Position numbers and translations under genes: made by a program. The notes below the pieces were generated by a model. The model saw nothing but the letters and a program-made list of their open reading frames with translations. It had not been told where the DNA came from and ran no database searches. Positions 10,601 through 19,283 of a stretch of 64,000 bases of DNA are shown one piece after another. The first letter of the stretch is position 1. Each line of letters opens with the position of its first letter. The stretch is from Bombyx mori (taxonomy: Eukaryota > Arthropoda > Insecta > Lepidoptera > Bombycidae), in the NCBI RefSeq assembly GCF_030269925.1, contig NC_085107.1, positions 16,122,001 through 16,186,000 on the forward strand. The letters run 5' to 3'.

Positions 10601-13600
10601 TTTTATGAACGAGCAAACCCATGGAATATCTACAACGTAGGTACTATAAATTGTTTTAAAAGTAATTTTATTTAGCACCGTGTTGATTTGAAACGGAACT
10701 AAAATGACACTCAAAAGGCAACACTAAAATTAGACGTATAGGGTTTAACCTGCGAGTGAATGAGATGAAGATACTTCTGGAGGTTCCACTTCTACCGCTT
10801 GAGCACTTTGATCTCCACGATGACCTGGAACTCGACTCTGTCAGTAAGTGTCTACAGTCGGCATCATTGCGCCATTTCGAGAAGGCGGCACGACATGAGA
10901 ACCCTCTTGTCGTGACCGCTGAAAACTACATACCCGATCCTGTAGACCGAATGGTAAACAGTCAACGTCGCCCAAAGCACGTCATTACGGATCCTCCTGA
11001 TCCATTAACGGTGCTTTTAGGCACCACAAGCACCGGTCACCGTCCTCGTCGAACCCGTCGCTCGCGACGAAGGGCTCGACGAGCGAATTAACCCATAGAC
11101 ACAGCCCACTGAGTTTCTCGCCGGATCTTCTCAGTGGGTCACGTTTCCGATCCGGTGGTAGATGGTAGATTCTGCAAAGCACCGCTCTTGCTAGGGTCAG
11201 TGTTAGCAACACTCCGGTTTGAGCCCCGTGAACTGACCTACACACATTAGGGTGAAGCTGAAATAGCCTCTATCAGCACAGGTAGGGGAAAAAAGAGTAC
11301 TTTTTCGACGTTTTTAACCGTGTACATATTTTCTCTTATACCCATACGAGAGAAAAACCTTACAATCATAATGCTTCATAATCATTTACCTATGTTAAGT
11401 ATCTAGATACTGACACCAAAAGTATCCCGTGATACAGTAGCGGACACCCGCACGTCTTGTGAGTCTTGTGAGTCCGCACGGGTACAAGTACCACCACCCT
11501 GCGTGTTTCTGCACTGAAGCAGTAATGCGTTTCGGTTTGAAGGATGGGGCAGCCGTTGTACTGTTAAAACTGAAATCTTAGAACAAATGTAGTTGTCTAT
11601 GACCTTCGGTAACCACTTAACAACAAGTTGGCAGTGAGCATGTCCACCCTTTAGAGCAATTAAAAAAAAAAGTTAATGAAGTGTCCAAATAATAGCGAAA
11701 TCCCAATGAAAAGGTCATTGACCGCGAAACACCTGTTATAGTCACACAATAAATTGCAAAACGTCATTTCTAAGTAAACCGTAAAAAGGTGGTACCTTAT
11801 TTGCTGTTAAAGTTGAGCGAAAAAATCGCGGTATTCTAAAATTCTACTATTAAATGCGTGTTTATGATATTTGTTTAGTCAAAGATAAAATAAGTTAAGT
11901 CGGGGTTAAGACGCCCGATCGAACAATGCGACTATGAAGGGTTCGAACCCCGCAGGCAGGTATATTTTTTATTATTAAAAACGACCTTAACTCTATTCAC
12001 TAATGACTTGCAAGATGAAGGAAGAACATCGTGTAATCAAAATCAAAACCGCAAGAATTATAATTTGCATAGTTACTGGTGGTAGGGAGTCGTGTGAGCC
12101 ACATGAATAGGTATCACCACCCTGCCTATTTCTTCCATGAAACAATAATGCGTTTCGGTTCGAAGGATGGGGCAGCCGTTGCACTGTAAGAACTTAGAAC
12201 TCATGTCTCGAGGTGCGTGGCAGCATTTATATTGTTGATGTCTATGGGCTCCGGTAACCACTTAACAGCAGGTGAACCGTTGGCTCGTTCACAATTTTGC
12301 ATCAAAAAATATATATCCAAATACTTATTTCTCGATTGACAGCGTTTTGGCTATGCCAGTCACCTTGTGGGACGGGAATCACTTACCACAAAGTAAGAAA
12401 GCGTTATCCAAAAAAAGTTAAACTTATATAATAATAATAGTTCTAACCATTGGTGGCTTGTGTCGTAGACACCGCCCGCGCCATCAGTGGCAATCTATTT
12501 TTATATAGTGTTTTTAGAAACTGTCTTTATAATATATTTTTAAAAAAAAATCTGTGTAATTAATAAGATTTGAAATAAATATATATTATAATATTAAAAT
12601 TACCGCACGATACGCGCAGTATCGAGGATAACCGCCTTCTGTATCAGACCTTTATTCCGGCCGGATAACGGAAGTTTTTTAAGGTGATGATCGAAGATTT
12701 TTCGCTATCAAACCGTGTACTGACACAACTTTTGGAACAATCATGGTTGAATCAACATGCCACTTGGCGGTAGTCTCATCGGATAGGTCTAAAATTTTTA
12801 TAATAATAATAAAAACCTTTATTCAGACGCAATAAGGATATTTATAATTAAAGACATGAGTGGATGAAGGGGTTAAGTACCATTTTTAGATTTTTTTTGT
12901 TTTTACATTGAATGAAGGTGTTATGTGCCTATAAACCATATTAGACCTTAAAACACCGGGCTTAAAGGCTATTTTTAGAAATGGCATGTGGTGAAGGAGC
13001 TATTTACGAAGAAAAAGTACAAGTAACAAAGGTTTGTTGCCCGTTTACATAAAATTAAACAAATTGTATCATATCCCCTTCATCCACTCATGTCGTCAAT
13101 TAATAAACTTAACGACTCAGCTGAATCGATCGCATCCACAACTTCATCTGTCAGCAAAACTCTATATACAATGGAACGATTAATAGACACATTTTCGCAT
13201 ATAATTTTATTTTCAGTGTGCGTCATCATCGGACTTTTGATCGTGGGAGTTACGGACGCTTTGTACCAAACACCGGGAGAGTCTAAAGGCCGCAACAGCC
13301 TTATAACCGGCGACCTACTGATTATAATCGCTCAGGTTGTATCCGCCTGTCAGATGGTGTACGAAGAGAGATACGTTACAGGTTAGTAACGTGAAAAGGA
13401 ATTTAAAAAAAAAAGAAGTCCACTTTATCTCGAAACATAATAATGTCGATTCTTTCGTTGATCAAATTTGAAAAAAGTTACTGGTAAGGTAAGGTAAACA
13501 ATACTTTGCCGTAATCCTATCTAATTTCTTATTAATATTTTTATTATTATTATTTTAAGAAGTCTGTGAGAAATTCTTCGAAACGACGACGAGTACAGTA

Positions 13601-16600
13601 AAGTTAATATTTTAATTTTAAAATCAAAATTTGGCTAATATAAGTAATTTTTTTTGTTGTTAAACTAATCAACATTACAACTCAAGAGCGGCTGCTTCGC
13701 GGATGAATCTACTAGCGGAATCGCAACCCGCTGAGAAGATCCGGCGAGAAACTCAGCGGGCTAATGTATGGGTTAGGTTGCACGTCGAACTCTTTGCCGA
13801 GTTCGACGAGTACGGTTACCGGGGTCCCTAAGCCTGCTCCTAGTGCTAGAGCTGAAGGCGTCTAATGCAAGGGTTATTGGATCTGATGGATCCGTAAGGA
13901 CGCGTCTAGGGTGTCGACCCGTGACTGACTCCTGTGATTCTGGGGGATAGTCAGCAGCAGCAACGATAACGCGATTATCATGACGTTTAAGCAACACCTT
14001 AAACCCGAACCTGTGTGCTTAGTGCGAGTTTCTTAACATTTTCGATAGTGTAAAAGTTAGCTCATATTTGTATGGAATGGGATCGTTTGCCTACGTTTGC
14101 GGCTAGGGGCGCTGTTTTTCCCTTCGCTAATTGTGCGAAAAATACCGCCGTGCAAGTAAAAAAGTGCCATGTTGTTTGTTGATTTGGAAAAAGCGTATGA
14201 TAGGGTTCCCCGCGAGGTTCTGTGGTGGAGCATGAAAGTGAAAGGAGTGCCAGAGAAATACCAGCGGTTTGTTCGACCTATGTACGGTAGATGGAATGGG
14301 ATCGTTTGCGTACGTTTGCCGCTAGGGGCGCTGTTCCATTTGCATACAAAATTGGCTTAACTTTTACGCTATCGAGAACTTTAAGAAACTCGCATTAAGC
14401 ACACTGTACCAATTTTTCAGGTCAAAATATCCCTCCATTGCAAGCTGTAGGCTGGGAAGGGGTGTTCGGTTTCTCTGTGCTGTCCGGTCTGTTGGTCGTG
14501 TTCTACTGGACTCCGGCCCCGCCCCACTTCGACAACAACCCGAGGGGAACCATAGAAGACGCTATCGATGGCCTGATACAAATCGGTGAGATTCCTTTAC
14601 GAATTCTAAACTAAAAATAACAAGATTCCAATTACCTGTTTACTGCGCATACAAAATTATCTATTAATAAAAATATAGGTACATATTCAGTTTTAATAAC
14701 GAAAAAAAAAACACGTTTAAATAACATACAGATCAACCTCTTTATAACAAATCGGAAGGGAACAAGTAAATATTCGTTATATAGAATAGTTCGGTAAACT
14801 GAGGTTTGTTCTATTAAAGTTAGGTTGGTCATTTGCTACAACGAGGTAAAAAATAACAATTTTATTCACCTCAGCATTACGTAGGTACTCATCTTGTTAT
14901 AGCGAACAACTTCTACTAATAAAATATGATAACACATTTTTATCAAATTACTGTACGTATTTTTTATTTGCTTTACTAAGTAAATAATTAATTAATTATA
15001 ATTATCTACATAATTAAAGGAATTAAGTTTTTTTTTTTTATAATTGAAAATTAGTTATAAAGAGGTTGTAGTTCGCAAGATATCATAGCAGTTTTTTTTC
15101 TCATAACCTTGAGAGGCTATTTCAGCTTCTTGACGTGTAGGTGAGCTCACGAGGCACAAACCGGAGAGTTACTAACTAACACTGACCCTAGCAAGAGCAG
15201 TGCTTCGCAGAATCTACCACCGGATCAGAAACGCGACCCACTGAGAAGATCCGGCGAGAAACTCAGTGGCCTGTGTCTATGAGTTAGTTCGCTCGTCGAG
15301 CCCTTCGTCGCAAGCGACGGGTTCGACGAGGACGGTGACCGGTGCTTGTGGTACCTAAAAGCACCGTTAATGGATCGGGAGAATCTGTAATGACGTGTTT
15401 AGGGCGACGTCGACTGTTTACCATTCGGTCTATAGGATCGGGTATGGCTTCCCAATGTAATGGTATATTTTACATTGACTCTTATGGACAATTCTAAGGG
15501 ATAACGAAGAATTTGTTAAATCGAGGACGTCGTTATATTGAGGTTCATCATCTTTCGCGTATGATGGGTTCCAGAAACTCACGTATGAAACAAGATAGAG
15601 GAGATAATTTACAAATATGCTGATAGTCCGATCGGGAATCCGACCGGAAGCCTTGGTATGAGACTCGCCGAGCACCAAACCGATGAGGAGCTCTGAACGT
15701 TAACAAATCTTGCATAGAGAAACAAAAGAATTGCTTCGACAAAATAAAATTTATTTTACTACAAACCAATGTTATGTTTCAGCCAACAATCCATTGATCC
15801 TCGTGGCAACGCTTGGTACGATTGTATCGATAGCTTTCTTCAATTTCGCCGGCATCAGCGTTACCAAGGAAATGTCTGCTACAACCAGAATGGTGCTCGA
15901 CTCAGTGAGGTAATTACATTTTTTTTTTGTTTGTTAATATTTGTTTAATGAAATACGTTATTATCTAATGAATATAATATAATATAATACGTACTTAACA
16001 AATATTCACGATTGACTTCCACGGTGAAGGAGTAACTTAGGAAAAAATATAATTTGTGTAATTACCTCTTGTGAATCCGCACGGGTAGGTTCCACCACCC
16101 TGCCTGTTTCTGCCGTGAAGCAGTAATGCGTTTCGGTTTGAAAGAGGGGAGGCAGCCGTTGTAACTATACTCGAGACTTTAGAACTTATATCTCAAGGTG
16201 GGTGGCGCATTTACGTTGTAGTTGTATATGGGCTACAGTAACCACTTAACACCAGGTGGGCTGTGAGCTTTGTAGGCAGACGAGCATACGGCCCACCTGA
16301 TGGTGAGTGGTTACCGTCGCCCATGGACTTCAGCAATGCCAGGGGCAGAGCCAAGCCGCTGCCTACCGCAAAAGTTAACACAGTGACGCGTTTTCCAAAC
16401 AAGAATAAGAAAGTTCTTAAAGTAAGCTGCGGCTTGGCTGTGTCCCCAGTATCGTTGATGTCCATGAACCGCAGAAGGTAAAGAAAGATGTCATGCAGCC
16501 GTATTTGACTTCCGTAATTCAAGCCTTATCTTAAGTTAGCTTATATTACCCTCTGAGCTTATAACGTATGGGTGCTATAAAATATTTGGGGTTAAAATAT

Positions 16601-17426
16601 AAAATTACCGATTTGTACTGAAAAATTGAAATTCGTTTTTTTTTTCTTTCAATTATTTATTTAATCAAAATCGATGTCATCTAATAGGAAGGTAATTTAT
16701 GCCTTTGCAATAGAACTCTGATGACCCTGATTCTACAAACTGAAAGTCGAAAATCGAATGTTGTTTTTTAAAAGAACAACCTCATATGTACCATTTGAAA
16801 AAAGTTTCACTCAAAAATTTCAATCCATGAAGGCTCTATGTCGATTCGAAGTACATCTAGTAGGCAGCGGCTTGGCTCTGCCCCTGGCATTGCTGAAGTG
16901 GATGGGCGACGGTAAACACTCACCATCAGGTGGGCCGTATGTTTGTCTGCCTACAAGGGCAATAAAAATACGCTTAGATTTTTTTATTGCTTAGATGGTT
17001 GGACGAGCTGACAGCCCACCTGATGTTAAGTGGTTACTGGAGCCCATAGACATTTACAACGTAAATGCGCCACCCACCTTGAGATATAAATTCTAACGTC
17101 TCAGTATAGTTACAACGGCTGCCCCACCCTTCAAGTCGAAACGCATAACTACTTCACGGCAGAAATAAGCGGGGTGGTGATACCTACCCGTGCGGACTCA
17201 CAAGAGGTCCTACCACTGTAAACCGCTGTAAAATTCCAGGACTCTGGTCGTGTGGGTAGTGTCTCTGGCTGTCAGGTGGCAAAGCTTCCACTGGCAGCAC
17301 CTTATGGGCTTCGGAGTTCTCATCGTCGGCACCTGTCTGTACAACAATCTCGTGCCCCGCTGCCGTACAACCACCGAAGACGACGACGTCGACAGCGTAA
17401 CCGATATCGTGAACACGGAAGCATAG
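4465..17426 (+). CDS. SLC35F6: SLC35F6-like transmembrane transporter, seven coding exons
   Basis: The coding exons are 4465-4611, 5863-6012, 8028-8175, 13217-13381, 14421-14585, 15783-15909 and 17240-17426. They join in frame to 363 codons including the stop (362 aa), close to the ~371 aa of the vertebrate protein. The start [20 protein letters not shown] and later blocks ([59 protein letters not shown]) match SLC35F6 (C2orf18, ANT2-binding protein) as I remember it. The family belongs to the drug/metabolite transporter superfamily, with about ten membrane helices and an EamA-like fold. The human protein has been placed in lysosomal and mitochondrial membranes; its substrate is not settled. 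The C-terminal tail is short and acidic ([12 protein letters not shown]) rather than the longer vertebrate tail. Every intron has GT-AG ends. The introns are heavily loaded with transposons, but no exon is disrupted. Confidence 0.93.
5165..5275 (-). repeat. Decayed 3'-end fragment of a LINE (family C)
   Basis: The stretch with ggctcagcctgagaaaattt and then ctggccctagcaagaac is a decayed version of the 3' UTR found in better copies at 15.1, 46.0 and 58.0 kb. It lies in intron 1 of the transporter gene. Confidence 0.5.
5587..5712 (+). repeat. Short LINE 3' tail (family B)
   Basis: It contains cggcttggctcttcccctgg, the accaccatcaggtggg-type core and a terminal gggcaataaaa. The same ~110-bp unit occurs about seven times in the window. 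At 23.7 kb it follows the end of an RT-type reading frame, which identifies it as a LINE 3' UTR. Confidence 0.75.
5863..6012 (+). CDS. SLC35F6: SLC35F6-like exon 2 (codons 50-99)
   Basis: Acceptor aacttttttcag and donor gtaagt, both phase 0. It encodes [19 protein letters not shown] and [14 protein letters not shown], two further membrane helices. Confidence 0.92.
6331..6604 (+). mobile_element. Bm1 SINE, internally deleted
   Basis: It begins with the tRNA-like head (cgatgcaccggttttcgaat carries the B-box region). It continues with ggtaccaatttttctaatga and caaacccgcaa, then jumps from the tttctg region directly to the gggccgtgagctcgtccacc end. About 150 bp of the usual middle are missing. 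It lies in intron 2. Confidence 0.85.
6907..7098 (+). mobile_element. Bm1 SINE, 5'-truncated
   Basis: It runs from tgccgtgaagcagtaatgcg through caccaggtgggctctgagct to a 15-base A tail ending at 7098. It lies in intron 2, 300 bp from the previous copy and in the same orientation. Confidence 0.9.
7099..8027. other. Remainder of intron 2
   Basis: AT-rich intron sequence. I see no further repeat or coding signal apart from the T-rich acceptor. Confidence 0.5.
8028..8175 (+). CDS. SLC35F6: SLC35F6-like exon 3
   Basis: Acceptor ttttattttcag, donor gtaagt, ends in phase 1. It encodes [20 protein letters not shown], the most conserved block of the family, and ends at EWLGIG. Confidence 0.92.
8780..9235. 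other. Unassigned GC-rich island in intron 3
   Basis: This stretch is clearly more GC-rich than the flanks (ggggtgggactgaggggggt, gcggcccttccgcccttgcg). It has no frame that looks like a protein and no match to the repeat families recognised elsewhere in the window. It may be a fragment of an unlisted mobile element or a regulatory island. Confidence 0.3.
9236..10262. other. Intron 3, unremarkable part
   Basis: AT-rich intron sequence. I recognise nothing in it. Confidence 0.4.
10271..10572. mobile_element. hAT-type MITE with 8-bp target-site duplication
   Basis: The 302-bp element starts tagggttgccagat and ends with the exact reverse complement, atctggcaaccccta minus one c (atctggcaaccct a). 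The TIR is 14 bp. It is flanked by caaagacg (10263-10270) and caaatacg (10573-10580), an 8-bp duplication with one mismatch. TIR sequence, TSD length and size fit non-autonomous hAT elements. There is no coding capacity. It lies in intron 3 of the transporter gene. Confidence 0.9.
10740..11300 (+). mobile_element. 3' fragment of a LINE (family C), ORF end plus 3' UTR
   Basis: It contains the end of an open frame (10756-11091), then a 3' UTR (ctgagtttctcgccggatct, ttgctagggtcagtgttagc) and a terminal A-rich tract at about 11287. It is the longest of about ten related 3' fragments in the window. It is inserted in intron 3. Confidence 0.8.
10756..11091 (+). pseudogene. C-terminal fragment of LINE ORF2, Arg-rich tail
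   Basis: The 111-residue frame ends with a strongly basic tail ([16 protein letters not shown]) after [20 protein letters not shown]. Another LINE fragment at 13773-13997 on the opposite strand encodes a similar ending ([20 protein letters not shown], then [13 protein letters not shown]). Both are therefore ends of related retrotransposon proteins, not host genes. The initial Met is incidental. Confidence 0.75.
11455..11672 (+). mobile_element. Bm1 SINE, 5'-truncated
   Basis: It contains gtgagtccgcacgggtacaa, actgaagcagtaatgcgttt and an A tail ending near 11671. It is diverged. It lies in intron 3. Confidence 0.8.
11900..12312 (+). mobile_element. Bm1-like SINE, long diverged copy with variant tRNA-like head
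   Basis: The head at 11900-11965 holds a perfect B-box-like gggttcgaacccc. The body continues with aacatcgtgtaatcaaaatc, ttactggtggtaggg, atgcgtttcggttcgaagga and ggtaaccacttaacagcagg. The head differs from that of the copy at 48.1 kb. It may come from a different SINE subfamily. Confidence 0.75.
12853..13094. mobile_element. MITE with 20-bp perfect terminal inverted repeats
   Basis: The left end gacatgagtggatgaagggg (12853-12872) is mirrored exactly by ccccttcatccactcatgtc (13075-13094). The 242-bp interior has no coding capacity. I could not settle the target-site duplication, so the superfamily is open. It lies in intron 3, just before exon 4 of the transporter gene. Confidence 0.8.
13217..13381 (+). 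CDS. SLC35F6: SLC35F6-like exon 4
   Basis: Acceptor tttattttcag, donor gttagt, phase 1 to phase 1. It encodes [16 protein letters not shown] and [18 protein letters not shown] followed by [10 protein letters not shown]. The exon begins 122 bp after the right inverted repeat of a MITE. Confidence 0.92.
13680..14012 (-). mobile_element. 3' fragment of a LINE (family C, second subfamily)
   Basis: On the - strand a frame (13997 to 13773) encodes a LINE protein C-terminus ending [13 protein letters not shown]. It is followed by the 3' UTR (actcagcgggttgcgattcc in reverse). It differs from the 10.7 kb copy but shares its architecture. It lies in intron 4. Confidence 0.75.
14013..14404. mobile_element. 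Long-inverted-repeat element interrupted by a LINE RT fragment
   Basis: The left arm (gtgtgcttagtgcgagtttc onward) and the right arm (reading inward in reverse complement gtgtgcttaatgcgagtttc onward) are imperfect inverted repeats of about 60 bp. Inside, tggaatgggatcgtttgc and ggctaggggcgctgtt occur as direct repeats on both sides of a short RT-coding segment. It looks like a foldback/MITE-type element with nested DNA. Its right end is 16 bp from exon 5. Confidence 0.65.
14169..14291 (+). pseudogene. Fragment of LINE reverse transcriptase (motif A region)
   Basis: It encodes [20 protein letters not shown] followed by [16 protein letters not shown], the catalytic-Asp motif A region of an RTE/craniofacial-protein-2-like LINE RT. 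Only about 40 codons remain before the frame runs into flanking repeat. Confidence 0.8.
14421..14585 (+). CDS. SLC35F6: SLC35F6-like exon 5
   Basis: Acceptor caatttttcag, donor gtgaga, phase 1 to 1. It encodes [20 protein letters not shown] and [18 protein letters not shown]. Only 16 bp separate it from a transposon end. Confidence 0.92.
14733..15068. mobile_element. Probable pogo/Tigger-like MITE
   Basis: caacctctttataac (14733-14747) is mirrored by gttataaagaggttg (15054-15068). Ends of the form CCTCTTTATAAC and TA-rich flanks recall Tc1/mariner-pogo non-autonomous elements. The outer boundary is not exact: TA follows the right end at once but is offset on the left. It lies in intron 5. 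Confidence 0.55.
15105..15445 (-). repeat. 3' fragment of a LINE (family C)
   Basis: On the - strand it reads from the ORF end (cccgatcc...accgtcctcgtcgaacccg) into the 3' UTR. The + strand shows ctagcaagagcagtgcttcg and gatccggcgagaaactcagt. It is the same family as the 10.7, 46.0 and 58.0 kb copies. It lies in intron 5. Confidence 0.8.
15783..15909 (+). CDS. SLC35F6: SLC35F6-like exon 6
   Basis: Acceptor tatgtttcag, donor gtaatt, phase 1 to 2. It encodes [20 protein letters not shown] and the following MVLDSV, nearly identical to the vertebrate protein. Confidence 0.93.
15993..16267 (+). mobile_element. Bm1 SINE lacking the tRNA head
   Basis: It runs from cttaacaaatattcacgatt through gtgaatccgcacgggtaggt to aacaccaggtgggctgtgag. 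It abuts a reversed family-B tail at 16268. It lies in intron 6. Confidence 0.85.
16268..16368 (-). repeat. LINE 3' tail (family B)
   Basis: On the + strand it reads gtaggcagacgagcatacgg and ends ccaagccgctgcctacc, the reverse of the unit following the LINE stop at 23.73 kb. Confidence 0.8.
16423..16472 (+). repeat. Truncated LINE 3' tail (family B)
   Basis: It contains ctgcggcttggctgtgtccc and gttgatgtccatgaaccgc only. The remainder of the unit is absent. Confidence 0.55.
16862..16972 (+). repeat. LINE 3' tail (family B)
   Basis: It contains ggcagcggcttggctctgcc, catcaggtgggccgtatgtt and a terminal gggcaataaaa. It is followed almost directly by a reversed Bm1. Confidence 0.8.
16977..17221 (-). 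mobile_element. Bm1 SINE immediately upstream of transporter exon 7
   Basis: Reversed Bm1 from the T-run at 16979-16985 through gacgagctgacagcccacct and atgcgccacccaccttgag to caagaggtcctaccac. Its 5'-truncated end lies 18 bp from the exon 7 start, so the branch-point region of intron 6 is likely SINE-derived. Confidence 0.88.
17240..17426 (+). CDS. SLC35F6: SLC35F6-like exon 7 (C-terminus and stop)
   Basis: Acceptor aaattccag, with a poor pyrimidine tract. The frame (phase 2) gives [20 protein letters not shown], the last helix ([16 protein letters not shown]) and an acidic tail, with TAG at 17424-17426. A Bm1 SINE ends 18 bp before the exon. Confidence 0.9.
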
Positions 17427-17579
17427 GCTTACCTTGACGCATAGATAATCTAACCGCTCATACTAATATATTCCAATTTAGATTTAATGATTAAACGTTG
17501 ATCTTATCTGTCTCTGTGTAATGTTGCAGTAGGAATTTTTGACATAACCCAATGAAGTCATCTTGAATTTTTAACATAG

Positions 17580-17585
17580 AATAAA
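17580..17585 (+). terminator. Candidate polyadenylation signal of the transporter gene
   Basis: This AATAAA lies about 155 bp after the stop codon and is the first canonical hexamer there. Further AATAAA motifs downstream (for example near 18746) could be alternatives. Confidence 0.45.
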
Positions 17586-19165
17586 TAGGTAACAATTAAT
17601 TTCCTATAAATGAATAATTTGAAGGCCTTTATAAACGGTGCTATATACAAACTAATCCAGCTGATTGTTTTTTGATCTTGAGATAAAAAAAATTATTTAA
17701 ACTAAATAAATCATTAACGTTTTTTCTTTAGTTTCATAGATTTTTTTTTATTTTTTACTCTTTATTTTCTTATTTTAATTTTGTCTTTATTAGATAAGGA
17801 CAAAAATTTTATATTTCTAAAGATATCTGCTGTAGCTCTTAAGACTTTTTTATAATAAAATATTATAGTCTCTAACATTCTTAATCTTCACCAATTCATT
17901 TACATTCATAAGTATAGTAATAATATAAGTAGTTTTTAGAAACGTCATTATTTGTTAGTTTTGTGATTATTATTTTTTTATGATATTGAAATTGATTTTA
18001 TGTAGAAATTGATAAATTTTTTTGTAGTTAAATGACAAAAGTGTTAAAAACACAAGCGTTTTGGTCTCTAAATTTTTTTACTATAACTTCATATTATTAT
18101 AACGCAGTCTTTAAGCAATAACGTAACGTAAAATTTAATATAATCGCGTTTGAAGCCTGACGGTGATTTCTGACTTAAAAAATACGTTTGAATAAATGAT
18201 CTAAAAGGTTTACTGCATTCCGCGCAATGTACTGCAAACTAACGCTAAGGTTTCGTAATACGATCTTATCTTACTAAGCCGACAACTGTATTTACTTTAT
18301 TTAGTATATATTCTAATGTTCGCTGAATAAACGAAATCCGATCTTAATAAACAATAACGCAAGGTTTCGAATCATTTCACTTTAGTTATTATGATTTATT
18401 TCTTTTACAATATGACGTAAAATCTTTTATTTGTACTATTAAGTTTTTTGAAACACTATAACTCATCATATAGGTGCTAAACAAAAGAAATCGGTTGACA
18501 ATCAGAGATGAAAAAGGTACTAAACCTATAACTATATCTTTGTCTATATTTTTAAAGATTAATAATGTTTTATTTACTTTGGGCTAGCAGTCCCGCGCCC
18601 ATACCGTAAATCCTATGTAAGTGACATTTTTTTTTATTATTAATAAATACAATTATCGAATGAAATTTTAATACAAACTATGAGTAGGTAAGTAAGATTT
18701 TTATATTTGACTGACATGTAAGTTTTTCTTTTTGTTTCTTGGCAAATAAAGATTATTAATAAAATGAAAAAACTCCGTGTTTCGCTTATTTAAGTTTTCC
18801 CGTTTTATTTTTTTTTCTATTGGCTCTAAATTTTTTTTTAATAGAATCGATTTCATGCCTGGATATGGAAACATAAATACAAAAATATTATGGACGCGAG
18901 GTAGACAGAATACGTTCAGATTTTCAGCCTCATGTAGAAATAAAATCTTTACGAAATTGTTTGTTTATGCTGGGTTTGTTTGTTTCGCTTATATGCATTG
19001 GATCTTTTTCATTCCCTTTTCATAAGTTCAGTTTTACAATATATATTTTTTAAATTGAAAACTAAACTTTGAAACAAATAACGATTTTTATGAATTGGAA
19101 CACAATTCATTACTACAGGCTAATAAGGCTGGGACTCGGATTAGGAAACGCTGATCTTCGTTTAA
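17586..19165. other. AT-rich 3' flank / intergenic DNA
   Basis: It is very AT-rich, with short open frames of low-complexity composition only. I recognise no gene or repeat. Confidence 0.5.
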
Positions 19166-19283
19166 CAATTTTTTTTATTGCCCTTGTAGGCAGACGAGCA
19201 TACGGCCCACCTGATGGTGAGTGGTTACCTTCGCCCATGGACTTCAGCAATGCCAGGGGCAGAGCCAAGCCGCTGCCTACCTA
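19166..19283 (-). repeat. LINE 3' tail (family B)
   Basis: On the + strand it reads attgcccttgtaggcagacg, gagtggttaccttcgcccat and ccaagccgctgcctacc. It is a well-conserved reversed copy. Confidence 0.85.

Noticed and set aside
10985..11245. Open - strand frame opposite the 10.7 kb LINE fragment
   Set aside because: It overlaps the LINE end and 3' UTR, whose sense frame matches another LINE C-terminus. The reverse frame exists because the region is GC-rich.
16262..16481. 72-codon frame in intron 6 of the transporter gene
   Set aside because: It reads through reversed LINE tail repeats. The identical peptide appears at 19.2 kb for the same reason.
18777..19025. 82-codon frame rich in Phe and Ile
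   Set aside because: AT-rich low-complexity composition with no recognisable motif. Such frames are common by chance in this DNA.
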